Assembly (NCBI RefSeq): GCF_024273195.1 | Contig: NZ_JAMZCU010000001.1 | Coordinates: forward strand, 455,548-519,547 | DNA length: 64,000 nucleotides | DNA from: Devosia ureilytica | Lineage (GTDB): Bacteria; Pseudomonadota; Alphaproteobacteria; Rhizobiales; Devosiaceae | Direction: 5' to 3' | In this document: piece by piece, positions 37,298 through 46,835 of the stretch | How positions within the stretch are numbered: position 1 is the stretch's first letter | How the letters are laid out: every line of letters starts with the position of its first letter | Notes under the pieces: generated by a model | What the model was told of the DNA's origin: nothing | Databases searched by the model: none | What the model saw: the letters and a program-made list of their open reading frames with translations, nothing else | Position numbers and translations under genes: made by a program

Positions 37298-38191
37298 ATG
37301 GCTTTGACTGCTGCGGACGTTCAGACTGAAATGGCCATGCTTTGGTGCACGACATTCACCGAGGCAGACTATCCTCGATGTCGCCAGATTGCCTTTGACA
37401 TGGTTGAGCAGGCCCTACGCGAGGGACTCGATGAGCCCCTGTTTGCCTACAAGTCCATTGCTCAATCGCTGCATTTTCTCGGTGACCACGCCGGGGCCGG
37501 CCACATGGCCGAAAAGGTTCGCGCCCAGGCCACCGGCTTGATCGAGTGCACCGCCGTCCACCCCTATATTTCCATGGGAATTATTCTGGCACGGATTGCC
37601 GCCATCCGTGGCGAGCACAGCGAAGCTGCAGATATAGCCCGGGACGTCCTTGACCGCTCGCGGCGCGACAATCCGGTCGCCATTTGCCAGTCGCTGGCAC
37701 TCGCCTGCTTGCCGTCCGCTATTTGGGCCGAAAACGAAGGAGCGGCCAGGGGCTATGTCATTGACCTGATTGAGGAGGCAGAGATCGACCAACTCAACTA
37801 TTGGCGAGTGTGGGGCCAGCGCGTATCGCAGGCCATTGATCTGCGATTCAATTCACGCACGACCGCGGATGGAATTACCGAGATAGAGGGTGTCGACGCG
37901 CTGCTTGCAGACCACCTCGCCACGATCGACGGCCGCGCGATCTCACAACTGGCCCTGCGGCGGGTGCTGAACCGAATGGTTGGCTGGTCAGCTCCAGAGG
38001 TCATTCGCAACCAGGCCGCTATTGCAATCTGGTATGACCCGTTGGACGCCCGCCGCCAACTGGATGAGGCCCGCAGGCTAGCGGTTGAGCAGAACGCAGG
38101 GACCTGGCTGGCCCGCATCGATGAGACCGAATCCGCTCTGGCAGCTTCCTTCCGGCCCAAGGATCGCGGCAGCCCACCGCGCGGAGGCTAG
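37298..38191 (+). CDS. free-standing C-terminal TPR-like module of the STAND-regulator family
   Basis: The 297-residue protein aligns by eye to the C-terminal third of the STAND regulators in this island: GEHSEAADIARDVLDR, an ICQSLALACLPSAIWAENE block, and WSAPEVIRNQAA near the end. It has no winged helix or P-loop. GGGAGAAGG precedes the ATG. It is followed, one base after its stop, by paralogue 3, so the two are probably translated together. It may be a remnant of a fourth regulator or a separated sensor subunit. Confidence 0.75.
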   Translation: MALTAADVQTEMAMLWCTTFTEADYPRCRQIAFDMVEQALREGLDEPLFAYKSIAQSLHFLGDHAGAGHMAEKVRAQATGLIECTAVHPYISMGIILARIAAIRGEHSEAADIARDVLDRSRRDNPVAICQSLALACLPSAIWAENEGAARGYVIDLIEEAEIDQLNYWRVWGQRVSQAIDLRFNSRTTADGITEIEGVDALLADHLATIDGRAISQLALRRVLNRMVGWSAPEVIRNQAAIAIWYDPLDARRQLDEARRLAVEQNAGTWLARIDETESALAASFRPKDRGSPPRGG

Positions 38192-38192
38192 A

Positions 38193-41000
38193 ATGGCCAT
38201 AGACACGCCCCATGGCGATCCTGAACCGGCGGAAGTTTTCAACGATCAGGTATTCCACTTTGGCGACTTCCGCCTCGATGTTGCGCGTCACTTGCTTTTC
38301 AGGGGCGATCAGCATCTGAGGTTAGGCAGCCGGGCAATGTCTATCCTGGTCTTCCTTCTGGAGCGCCCTGGCGAGTTGGTGACGAAGGAGCACCTGGTGC
38401 GCGTGGCTTGGCCGGAAACGTTTGTTGAGGATATCAATCTCCGGGTCCATATGTCCGCCCTGAGGCGCGCACTGGGTGACCGCTCCAGCAACCCTCGCTA
38501 CATTGCCAACGTCGTTGGTCGCGGTTACCGCTTCATCGCTCCGGTTAATGCGTCTCCGTCTCGATCGAGGGCCGATGCGCAGCCCCACCGCCCTTCGCGA
38601 CCCAGGCAGTTCATCGGCAAATCCAATGCGCTGATCGGTCGGGATGCGGCTCTGGAGGCGATCACAACGCTCGCAGAATCCCATCGACTAGTGACGTTGA
38701 CCGGGCCCCCTGGTGTCGGCAAGACCGCTCTTGCAAGCGTCGCGGCAGGACGGTTGGCCCAGCGCCTTGAGGTCGGCGCAGTGCAGATCGACCTTTGCGG
38801 GCAGCTTGCAGATGATCAGATAGCCGGCAGGCTCTTCGAAGGTCTCGAATTGCCGCAGGGTTTGCCGCTCGCTCAGCTCGGAGCGCATATCGGTACGACC
38901 GGAATGCTGGTTATCCTCGACGGCTGCGAAGCCGGGATCGAAGCGGCCGCCCGAGTTGCCGAAACCCTCATGGTGACCTGTCCCGGCATTCGCGTGCTTG
39001 CCACCAGCCGCGAAGCGCTCCGCGCGAGCAATGAGCGCGTGTACCACGTCGCCCCGCTGGATCTGCCGACGGACGAGACCCGAACACTAGGGGATGTCAT
39101 GCGTTGTCCATCAACGAGGATGCTCGTTGAGCGCGTGCAGGCCGGTGGCATTCCCACCGGCTTCTCCGACCGAGACGTGCCGCGCCTCATCGCAATCTGC
39201 CGCAAGCTAGGCGGCTTTCCTGTGGCCATCGAAATGGCGGCATCCAGCATACAGGTTTTTGGTCTCAAGGAAGTTGATGCGCGCCTTGTGGCTGGCGTTG
39301 ACTTTCTCGTTGATGATCGTCGCAGCAGCACTGGCGGCAGGCGCGCGTTCCGAGAGGTTATTGAACAGGATATTGACGGTTTGCAGCCGCAGGAATGCCG
39401 GCTCCTTGAGGCGTTGTCGGTCTTTGCCGGCGCATTCAGTCTGCGCGAAGCCACCAAGCTGGCGCAAGCACAACCGGCAAGGCACACCGTCATAGCGCTT
39501 CTCGGGGCACTTGTGGCCAAATCCCAGCTCCTCCTTGCGCGAACGGGCGGCAAGGTGGCTTATCGAATGCCCATGCCGTTTCGCGCCGTGGCCTATGAAC
39601 GCCTTAGAGGCTCCCCCGCTTGGCCGCGCATCGCGAGCGAACATGCCCAAATCGTTCTGGATCAGCTGCGCGAGGCTCTCGCGCATTGGCGCGGGATTTC
39701 ACGGTCGGGCTGGTTGGAGCGGCATTCTGAACTCGCTTTGGAACTCTCGGGTGCCCTTGCCTGGTGCCTGAGCGAAGGCGGCGACCTGCGATTGGGAGCC
39801 CAGTTGATCACCGAAGGCCTTCCAGTGCTTCTGCGCGCGTGCCGATGCGAAGACGCAATACGGTTTGCCCGTCTCGCACTGGACGTTCCGGGCGCAATGA
39901 CACCGAAGCAGCGCATGTCCCTTCTTCTGCACCTCGCAAGGTCGGAACAAAATCCTGAAGGGCTGTTCGCGACCGACGCGCGCCGCCACCTGCTCGAATC
40001 CGGCGCGCTGCGCAGACAGATCGCCACCCCGCAAGCCACGGCTGAATGGGCGCTGGCAGCCGCGACAGTTTCCCTGCGATCCGGACGTCTCGAGCGGGCA
40101 CGAAAGCTGGCCAAGGTCGCTGCCGACTTGACGAGCGGGCCCGATGTGGCAGACCTGATCTACACCGCCCAGCGACTTCTTGCCGAAGTTCATCACTACC
40201 AGGGCGACCAACGAGGTTCCATGCTGCACGCGCAACGCGCGCTAGCGCGGTATGCCCCTGGGGCCGAACAGGCGACACCAATGCTGGCTTCCCCGTCTTC
40301 GGGGGCCCTGCGTATCGTGGCGGCTAAGCAGCTCTGGCTCAGGGGGAAGGCAAACCAGGCACGCGCAGTCATGTTCGAAGCGCTCACCTTCGCCGCAGAA
40401 GACGGGCCGGAGGCGCTGTGCGAGGCTTTGGCACTGGGCGCCTGCCCGCTCCTATTGTGGTGTGGCGATGATGAGCGCGCAGCGTTGCATATCGGGCGTC
40501 TGGAGCGGGAGGCCGAGTTTTCCGCGCTGACACACTGGCTGTCCTGGGCCAGCCTTTATCGAAAGGTCATTGCGCATATCAGCATGCGCGAGGGGCGACG
40601 CAGCGAGGGGAGCGTCGCTTTCCTGCCCACTAGTCTGCTGCAGGCGGAAACCTGGGTCACCTTGACCAGCTCCACACGGGGAGCAAGCTTGCCGCTGCAC
40701 CTGACGTCAGGCTGGTGTCGCGCCGAAATCTTGAGGGCTGAGGCCCTCACACGCCTGAACAATGGACAGGATGATGAAGCAGTCGCGCAACTTCGTTTGG
40801 CGCTCTCCCATGCCAACGAGCAGGGTGAACTTGCCTGGGAACTGCGTGCAGCGATGAGCCTGGCCCGCTTCTGGCGTCATGAGCGCAGCAAAGAGGCGTA
40901 CGATCTCCTCCGTGGCCTGTTCGACCGCTTCGAGGAAGGCCACGACACGTCTGACCTTTTGGCGGCCAAGGTTCTCCTGAAGCAGCTCAGAGCCGATTGA
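38193..41000 (+). CDS. winged-helix/STAND-ATPase transcriptional regulator (paralogue 3)
   Basis: The 935-residue protein has a winged helix at about 20-118 ([33 protein letters not shown]), a STAND-type ATPase with Walker A GPPGVGKTA (171-179) and Walker B LVILDGCE (239-246), and a helical tail of 500 residues. The usual LDNCEH of Walker B is LDGCEA here, a divergence from paralogues 1 and 2. The ATG at 38193 has GGAGG six bases upstream. It is coupled to the TPR module before it and followed by an AraC gene. Confidence 0.85.
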   Translation: MAIDTPHGDPEPAEVFNDQVFHFGDFRLDVARHLLFRGDQHLRLGSRAMSILVFLLERPGELVTKEHLVRVAWPETFVEDINLRVHMSALRRALGDRSSNPRYIANVVGRGYRFIAPVNASPSRSRADAQPHRPSRPRQFIGKSNALIGRDAALEAITTLAESHRLVTLTGPPGVGKTALASVAAGRLAQRLEVGAVQIDLCGQLADDQIAGRLFEGLELPQGLPLAQLGAHIGTTGMLVILDGCEAGIEAAARVAETLMVTCPGIRVLATSREALRASNERVYHVAPLDLPTDETRTLGDVMRCPSTRMLVERVQAGGIPTGFSDRDVPRLIAICRKLGGFPVAIEMAASSIQVFGLKEVDARLVAGVDFLVDDRRSSTGGRRAFREVIEQDIDGLQPQECRLLEALSVFAGAFSLREATKLAQAQPARHTVIALLGALVAKSQLLLARTGGKVAYRMPMPFRAVAYERLRGSPAWPRIASEHAQIVLDQLREALAHWRGISRSGWLERHSELALELSGALAWCLSEGGDLRLGAQLITEGLPVLLRACRCEDAIRFARLALDVPGAMTPKQRMSLLLHLARSEQNPEGLFATDARRHLLESGALRRQIATPQATAEWALAAATVSLRSGRLERARKLAKVAADLTSGPDVADLIYTAQRLLAEVHHYQGDQRGSMLHAQRALARYAPGAEQATPMLASPSSGALRIVAAKQLWLRGKANQARAVMFEALTFAAEDGPEALCEALALGACPLLLWCGDDERAALHIGRLEREAEFSALTHWLSWASLYRKVIAHISMREGRRSEGSVAFLPTSLLQAETWVTLTSSTRGASLPLHLTSGWCRAEILRAEALTRLNNGQDDEAVAQLRLALSHANEQGELAWELRAAMSLARFWRHERSKEAYDLLRGLFDRFEEGHDTSDLLAAKVLLKQLRAD

Positions 41001-41057
41001 TGCCGTCACGGTCAGCTGCAATCGTTGCAACTTTGGGCCTCGCTGCGCTATTTTGGG

Positions 41058-42008
41058 ATGTCGGGCTTGTTTCGAGCTGAAGTGAACGCGATGACGCTGC
41101 CAGCGAGCTGGATACCTCCCGAAGGCGCAATCTATCACCAATCAGGATTTTATACTCAGACCGTGGTTCATGGCGACCTGTCTGTCGGTCGCGTCATTCA
41201 GCCGCGCCGCAGGCTGACTCGTGACCAAAGCCACACCACCGACACCTTTGGCATAACGGACGCCGTCCTTTGCATCGTCCATCTGCGCCACATGAATCCG
41301 GGCCACACATTCTGGGACGGCCACCATTTGCCGACGTCCGAAATGTTCGAAGGCAGCATTCATCTTCATGACCAACGCTACAGTTGGACTTCGGAGCTCT
41401 TCGACGCATTCGACTCCGTCCACTTCAGCTTCCCACAGCGCTTGTTGCGTCAGGTGCTGATGGAAGATGACATAGACTCCCATGTTGAGATCACCGCCGC
41501 CACCTATGACCCCGAGCGGCGAGACCACACCATGCTCAATCTGGCGCGGGCCCTGCTGCCCGCCTTGGCGCGGCCAACCGAGATCAGCCGTCTCTTCGCC
41601 GACCACGTCATATCCGCCGCTGCCACGCACATTGCCGGCGCCTATGGATCGATTCACCTCAAGGGCCGTCGTCCCCACGTGTTGACACAATGGCAGGCCA
41701 ACCGGGTCACCGAATATGTCACGGCAAATCTGGCGTGTGACATCAGCATAAATGACCTCGCCGCCATTTGCCGGCTGTCACCGGGGCACTTTGCCCATGC
41801 CTTCTCAACGACAATGGGGATGCCGCCCCATCGATATGTGCTGGGAAGGCGGATCGCCCGATCGCTCGAAATGATGGTCCTCACGGAGCTTTCGCTCAGT
41901 GAAATTGCCTTGGGTTGTGGTTTCGCCGATCAAAGCCACTACAGTCGGGTCTTTCGAAGCCGGATCGGCGTCAGCCCGGGCAAATGGAGACGAATACAAA
42001 AAGGTTGA
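41058..42008 (+). CDS. AraC-family transcriptional regulator
   Basis: The 316-residue protein has the AraC DNA-binding region at the end: ISINDLAAICRLSPGHFAHAFSTTMGMPPHRYV and LSEIALGCGFADQSHYSRVFRSRIGVSPG. The N-terminal domain resembles that of the regulator at 20301-21230 (MLNLARALLPALARPTEISRLFADHVISAAA), so the two are paralogues. I use the ATG at 41058; another at 41091 and a TTG at 41025 are alternatives, none with a strong ribosome site. It stands between paralogue 3 and the double-winged-helix gene. Confidence 0.85.
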   Translation: MSGLFRAEVNAMTLPASWIPPEGAIYHQSGFYTQTVVHGDLSVGRVIQPRRRLTRDQSHTTDTFGITDAVLCIVHLRHMNPGHTFWDGHHLPTSEMFEGSIHLHDQRYSWTSELFDAFDSVHFSFPQRLLRQVLMEDDIDSHVEITAATYDPERRDHTMLNLARALLPALARPTEISRLFADHVISAAATHIAGAYGSIHLKGRRPHVLTQWQANRVTEYVTANLACDISINDLAAICRLSPGHFAHAFSTTMGMPPHRYVLGRRIARSLEMMVLTELSLSEIALGCGFADQSHYSRVFRSRIGVSPGKWRRIQKG

Positions 42009-42106
42009 TGCTCATGCCTTTTTTCCGCAAGTTCAGACAATAGTGACAAGAACATACAAGTCTGCGATCGGGCGCAACCGCTATCCTTGGCTCCTTTGGA
42101 AACAAG

Positions 42107-42898
42107 GTGCGGCACTTGGAACACTGGCGCAGTGACGATTATCTGGATGATTTCTTGCCGTTGTCGCCTTCGCAGGCGACCCTGCGTCTTGCGCCTTTTG
42201 AGCTCGATACGGCACGCCTGACCCTCATGCTGCATGGAAAGCGGCTCCGCCTTGGCTGCCGCGCCCTGACCGTGCTGACAGCTCTCGTCGAGGCCCGCGG
42301 CGCACTGGTCCGCAGCGACGACCTGATGCGGCGCGCCTGGCCCGATACTTTTGTGGACGAAGCCAATCTTCGCGTTCAGATATCGGCCTTGCGAAAATCC
42401 CTGCGCGAACTGGGAAGCTCGTTGCCGTACATCATTAACGTGCCAGGTCAGGGGTATCGCGTCGGTGTCGCTGTTGAACCCATTGTTGCAGCAAATGCGG
42501 TGAGCGTTGAAGGTCGCCAGGGATTTGCGCAACAGCGAACCAACCGGTCTTTGGTCTATTTCGGCAATTTTAGCTTTGATAGTGAGCACTGCCTGCTGTT
42601 TGAAGGCGGCTACCCGGTCAGGCTCGGAAGTCGCGCCCTTGCCATTCTCGCGCTCCTCCTGGAACGGCCTGGCGAGCTGATGAAAAAGGACGAGGTTGCT
42701 CGCCTGGTGTGGCCGGGCCTAATGGTCGAAGAGGTCAATCTGCGTGTCCACCTCGCCGCGATCCGGCGGGCGCTTGGCGACAACGCCAGGCAGCCAAAGT
42801 TTATTGCCAACGATCCGGGTCGTGGCTACCGATTCATCGCGCGGCTATCCCCGTTCTGTGCGACCCTGCAAAGAGACGGCACCCAGATGGGGGCGTGA
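42107..42898 (+). CDS. protein with two tandem OmpR-type winged-helix domains and no ATPase
   Basis: Of 263 residues, about 25-120 form one winged helix (LGCRALTVL, NLRVQISALRKSLREL, GQGYRVGV) and about 150-248 a second ([37 protein letters not shown]). The second is very like the DNA-binding domain of paralogue 3. There is no receiver, ATPase, kinase or membrane segment. It could be a bivalent DNA-binding protein, or a fusion left when a larger STAND gene lost its 3' part. Start is GTG at 42107 after GGAAACAAG. It is the last gene before the island's right end. Confidence 0.78.
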   Translation: MRHLEHWRSDDYLDDFLPLSPSQATLRLAPFELDTARLTLMLHGKRLRLGCRALTVLTALVEARGALVRSDDLMRRAWPDTFVDEANLRVQISALRKSLRELGSSLPYIINVPGQGYRVGVAVEPIVAANAVSVEGRQGFAQQRTNRSLVYFGNFSFDSEHCLLFEGGYPVRLGSRALAILALLLERPGELMKKDEVARLVWPGLMVEEVNLRVHLAAIRRALGDNARQPKFIANDPGRGYRFIARLSPFCATLQRDGTQMGA

Positions 42899-44019
42899 AG
42901 CAATCCAGCCCGAAAAGCAATCGTGCGACATGATCCTGGCAGCGCCGTACAGGAAGGCGGTCATGTCCTCAGCGGACATCCTACTCCTCAGACTGCCGGG
43001 GCACACCGCACCGAGCGCGGTAACACTCCTTGCCGACTGATCGCTCCTCCCTTTTTGAGGTTAGCGGAGTAAGCACGACCATTTCATCCTAATCCACTCT
43101 CAGTTTGAGCTCTCCGAGAGCCCGCTTAGGAACTGAAAAATGTCAACGAGCCGTGTGTTCGACCGCTACCCTTTGTTCGTTCAAGGCAGAATGGCCGGGC
43201 CAGTCGGTTTTGCAGCGATAAGATCGGTTCTGCTGCTATAAGATCGGTTTCGCAATAGATAAGATGCTCAAGTACGACCAAGGCGACCTTTCCCACTTTT
43301 GGGTGACCTAGCCTGTGTCAAAGGTGTTCTTTTCTTCACGTTCGCGGTCCCGGAGGGGGCCGGGTACGTGAGCGGGTTCAGCAAACCGATGAGCAAAGCG
43401 AACTTGCCGCCCTGATCCAACGGATCGAAGTGTGGTCGGTTTGATGGAGCCGCGCAGTTGATCGGAACGATCAACTGTAGGGATATGAACATGGGTGAAC
43501 GACAGTGAACCTGGCCCCCTGCCCACTTGGGCGACCCTTTTCTGCCGTACAGGCGGGGTCTTCGATTTCCTGAAACCTGACGGTCCGGACTAGCGGCTTT
43601 CATCAGTTAGCAGTGGAAAGCTGGCGCGAAGGACGTCGAGCAGTGTCTCCTGCGGCGAGGTCTTGGAAGACGATGCAGTCGCGGCCGGGCTGTGCCGGCA
43701 AACCGGCAGGCAGTCGGACTACAACTCGCAACCTTGCGTTTCTTTGGGATCAGCGAAGTTGACCTCTGGCCAGGTCACCTTTGCCGCCTCGCGAAGCGAG
43801 CGGGCTCCCCCATCACATCGCTCACCTGCATCTGAAGGGTTTCGGCAGCGTGGAAGGCCCCATCTTTCGTATGGACACGCTCCAGCGACTGGCCGACGGC
43901 CTTCGAAACAGCTGTGCCATAAAAACCTACATGCCGGTCAATGCAGCGGCGGTCCGAGCAGCTGATGAAGCGCGGAAGAAAGGGCGCAAACTTTTGAGCG
44001 AAGAACACAACGAGTTCAA
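42899..44019. other. 1.1-kb gene-poor island end
   Basis: No reading frame here has convincing coding character or resembles a recombinase or transposase. Contents are a short iteron-like repeat (43218-43267), sequence around 43310-43600 that looks like decayed mobile-element DNA but cannot be named, and the approach to the attachment site. An integrase gene would be expected near here and is absent. Confidence 0.45.
43218..43267. repeat. iteron-like repeat ATAAGATCGGTT
   Basis: ATAAGATCGGTT occurs at 43218-43229 and 43238-43249, 20 bases apart. A degraded third copy, ATAAGATGC, starts at 43259, 21 bases on. Helical phasing suggests protein-binding sites, for example a transposase or replication/excision protein, or a transposon end. 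Confidence 0.45.
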
Positions 44020-44054
44020 AAAGTTGAAACTCAGTCCAAGCAAAAGTTGAAACT
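44020..44054. repeat. paired AAAGTTGAAACT sites next to the right attachment site
   Basis: The 12-mer lies at 44020-44031 and again at 44043-44054, 23 bases apart and 16 bases short of the repeat at 44070. The same 12-mer occurs as an inverted pair just inside the left end, which fits integrase arm-type sites. Confidence 0.55.
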
Positions 44055-44069
44055 TAAAGGGAGCGAAAC

Positions 44070-44166
<97 letters not shown>

Positions 44167-44449
44167 AGCGCTTGCGAACAAGTCGTTCGCGCAACGTGGC
44201 GTCCATGTACTGGGCGCCATTTGTGAAGTCAAGCGCCCTGTCCGATTTCCGTCGCAGAAATTTAGAAAATCCGCGCTGAGCTTGTGGAAAACTTTTTTAT
44301 CTCAATGAGAAGGGCGGACAAGCTCGCGTGACTCATCAACAAGCCAGGGTGGCCCGGACGCTTGGGATGGCACGGAATTTTGGAATGACTTTCAGCGCGC
44401 GAGCCTTCCCCTATGGGGAGAGGCGTGAATGACTGTCGGCGCGAGAGAA

Positions 44450-44525
<76 letters not shown>

Positions 44526-44606
44526 CATGGCCGAAGCCACAAGTGAACGGCGCCCTGATTAGGGCGCAGACCCCTGCCCGTCAACTGACATTTGCAGGAA
44601 TAGAAA

Positions 44607-44634
44607 CGGCCCCGGCGAAAACCGCACGGGGCCG
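44607..44634 (-). terminator. terminator of the HU gene
   Basis: CGGCCCCG and CGGGGCCG pair in an eight-base stem with a 12-base loop, 28 bases after the HU stop codon. On the minus strand the stem is followed by TTTCTATT. Confidence 0.7.
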
Positions 44635-44661
44635 ATTGCCAAATACAGGCAGGAAGCGATC

Positions 44662-44934
44662 TTAGTTGATCGCGTCCTTGAGGCCTTTACCGGGCTTGAA
44701 CTTAGCCTGGTTCGAAGCCGGAATCTGGATCTCGGCACCGGTGGCAGGGTTGCGGCCGGTCGAAGCCTTGCGCTGGGAAACGGCAAAAGTACCGAACCCA
44801 ACCAGACGAACTTCGTCGCCACCCTTGAGAGCAGCGGTAATGGCTTCGAACACTGCGTCAACCGCTTCGGCGGCCTGTGCTTTGGTGATCGTAGCCTTGT
44901 CGGCAACGACGCCAACCAGATCGTTTTTGTTCAT
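44662..44934 (-). CDS. hup: DNA-binding protein HU
   Basis: The 90-residue nucleoid protein matches HU-beta: MNKNDLVGVVADKATITKAQAAEAVDAV at the N-terminus, the GFGTF turn, and the beta-arm RNPATGAEIQIPASNQAKFKPGKGLKDAIN. HU dimers bend and compact DNA. It has its own terminator just downstream. lon, the common upstream neighbour of hup, is not adjacent here; Nnr is. Confidence 0.96.
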   Translation of the reverse strand: MNKNDLVGVVADKATITKAQAAEAVDAVFEAITAALKGGDEVRLVGFGTFAVSQRKASTGRNPATGAEIQIPASNQAKFKPGKGLKDAIN

Positions 44935-45191
44935 AGCGTTTCCTCACAGTGAATGCCCGCCGTCTCTGGCGAACGAAAACGCCGACAACCTTTTGCGATT
45001 CTGCGCTTAGCGCAAGGAAATCCGGGGGTTTTCGGCTGCCCGACGGTGCAAAGCTGTTAATGGACCGGAAAAATTGGCCCTGCAAGCCCGGATAAGGTCA
45101 AATCCCGGCATTGCCTGGGGATTGTCCCCGCTTTGCTCACTGGCGGGGAAAAGGGAAATTTTACGGCAAATCGGCACCCGGGCGGCATCCA

Positions 45192-46679
45192 CTAAGCGGG
45201 CTCAGCAAGCATGCGGGCAAGCACGCCGGGAAGCAGATTGGGCAGGTCTTCGCTCAGCATGCCCGGACCGCCAAACTGGCTGGCCGCCTCTGCGTGCAGC
45301 CAGACACCGGCGCAGGCGGCCTCGAAACCGGACATACCCTGCCCCAGCAGCCCGGCAATAATGCCGGCAAGGACATCCCCTGCCCCTGCGGTGCCAAGCC
45401 ACGCCGGTGCATTGTCCGAAATGGCGGCCCGGCCATCGGGCGCGGCGATAACAGTGTCACTGCCCTTGAGCACCACTATGGCCCCCGATTGTGTCGCGGC
45501 GGCCCGGGCACGCTCCAGCTTGCTGCCGGTCACTTGACCAAAGAGACGCTCAAATTCGCCCTCATGGGGCGTGAGCACTACGGGGGCGTCCCGCACTGCG
45601 ATCAGTTGCCAAAGGTGGTCGGGGTTGTCTGCGAAGCTTGTCAGGGCATCGGCATCTAGGACCGACGCTGCGCTCGCGGCGAGCAGTACTTCAACGTCTT
45701 TGCGGGTCGGCTCCCCCGTTCCGGCCGCGGGACCAATGACGGCTGCGTTGATTCTCGTGTCCGCAAGAATGTCGGCCAATTGGGGGGCCGTTTCAGCGGT
45801 CTTCAGCATGATTGCGGTGACATGGGCCGCGTGGACCCTGAGGGCATCCTCGGCACCTACAAGGGTCACCAGTCCGGCACCGACGCGGAAGGCGCCGAGA
45901 GCCGCCAGTCGTGCCGCGCCAGTCTGCAAAGGGCCGCCCGAGACGACGACAACATGGCCACGATCAAACTTGTGATCTTCCGCTCGCGGCTTCGGAATAC
46001 TCCAGAGTCCGGGGCGGTTATGCCATGTGCGGCTGGGGATGGCATCAAGCACGGCGTCGGGAATGCCGATGTCGGCACAAACGAGGCTCCCGCAATGGGC
46101 GCGCCCTGGCAACAACAGATGGCCCGGCTTGCGTCGGAAGAAGGTCACCGTGGTTTGGGCTGAGATGGCGGCACCCCGCACCGCTCCGGTGCTGCCATCG
46201 ATGCCGCTGGGGATATCGATGCTGACAACGGGGGCGGCGACAGCGTTCACGGACGCGATTGTCTGCGCGAGCGGCCCGACAATGTTCCGGTCCAGCCCGG
46301 CCCCCAGAATGGCATCAACAATCAACTGCACACCATTTAAGTCAGGCGGCTCGGGCCCCTCCACCGGACCGCTCCACTGCGCTGCCATGGCAGCTGCGTC
46401 GCCCTTGAGTGCGTCCGGCCTGGTCGAAAGCCAGAGCCGAACAGGCCAACCCGCCGCTTTCAGCTGCCGCGCGACCACAAAGCCATCGCCGCCGTTATTG
46501 CCGGGCCCACAGAGCACCAGCACTGCACACGTCCGGTAACCGAGCAGTATCTGATCGGTTACCGCCCGTCCTGCGGCCTCCATGAGGGCAAGGGAGGGCA
46601 CGCCAGAGGCGATTGCCAGCCGGTCGGCCTGCGCCATCTCCAGGGGGAACAGGACGCGATGAATTTGCTCAGTAGCCAT
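45192..46679 (-). CDS. nnr: bifunctional NAD(P)H-hydrate epimerase and ADP-dependent dehydratase
   Basis: Nnr repairs hydrated NAD(P)H. Residues 1-210 are the YjeF_N epimerase domain ([25 protein letters not shown] and [12 protein letters not shown]). Residues 225-490 are the ribokinase-like dehydratase ([26 protein letters not shown], and [21 protein letters not shown], the ADP-site loop). The 495-residue length is normal. I start at the ATG 46679; a longer frame adds 19 doubtful residues. It stands alone between HU and the divergent PilZ genes. Confidence 0.94.
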   Translation of the reverse strand: MATEQIHRVLFPLEMAQADRLAIASGVPSLALMEAAGRAVTDQILLGYRTCAVLVLCGPGNNGGDGFVVARQLKAAGWPVRLWLSTRPDALKGDAAAMAAQWSGPVEGPEPPDLNGVQLIVDAILGAGLDRNIVGPLAQTIASVNAVAAPVVSIDIPSGIDGSTGAVRGAAISAQTTVTFFRRKPGHLLLPGRAHCGSLVCADIGIPDAVLDAIPSRTWHNRPGLWSIPKPRAEDHKFDRGHVVVVSGGPLQTGAARLAALGAFRVGAGLVTLVGAEDALRVHAAHVTAIMLKTAETAPQLADILADTRINAAVIGPAAGTGEPTRKDVEVLLAASAASVLDADALTSFADNPDHLWQLIAVRDAPVVLTPHEGEFERLFGQVTGSKLERARAAATQSGAIVVLKGSDTVIAAPDGRAAISDNAPAWLGTAGAGDVLAGIIAGLLGQGMSGFEAACAGVWLHAEAASQFGGPGMLSEDLPNLLPGVLARMLAEPA

Positions 46680-46835
46680 GGAATTTCGATTCAAATCCAA
46701 AGGTGCGTGGGTTTCGACCGTTCGGATTAGGATCAAATTTACGGCCCGCGGTCCAGTGAGCGCCTATTGGGAGAAATCCTTAAGGACTCGCTCGATAATC
46801 TTGCTTTCGGTTATGGCCATTGGGAGGGGAGCCCT

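Noticed and set aside
43218..43267. CRISPR-like repeats
   Set aside because: Only two full copies with 8-base spacing; not a CRISPR array.
43268..43603. Possible transposase fragment
   Set aside because: Sequence looks like mobile-element debris, but no DDE or serine-recombinase motif could be identified.
43781..44050. 89-residue frame next to the right attachment site as a possible integrase remnant
   Set aside because: No Arg-His-Arg-Tyr recombinase motifs or recognisable fold; likely non-coding.
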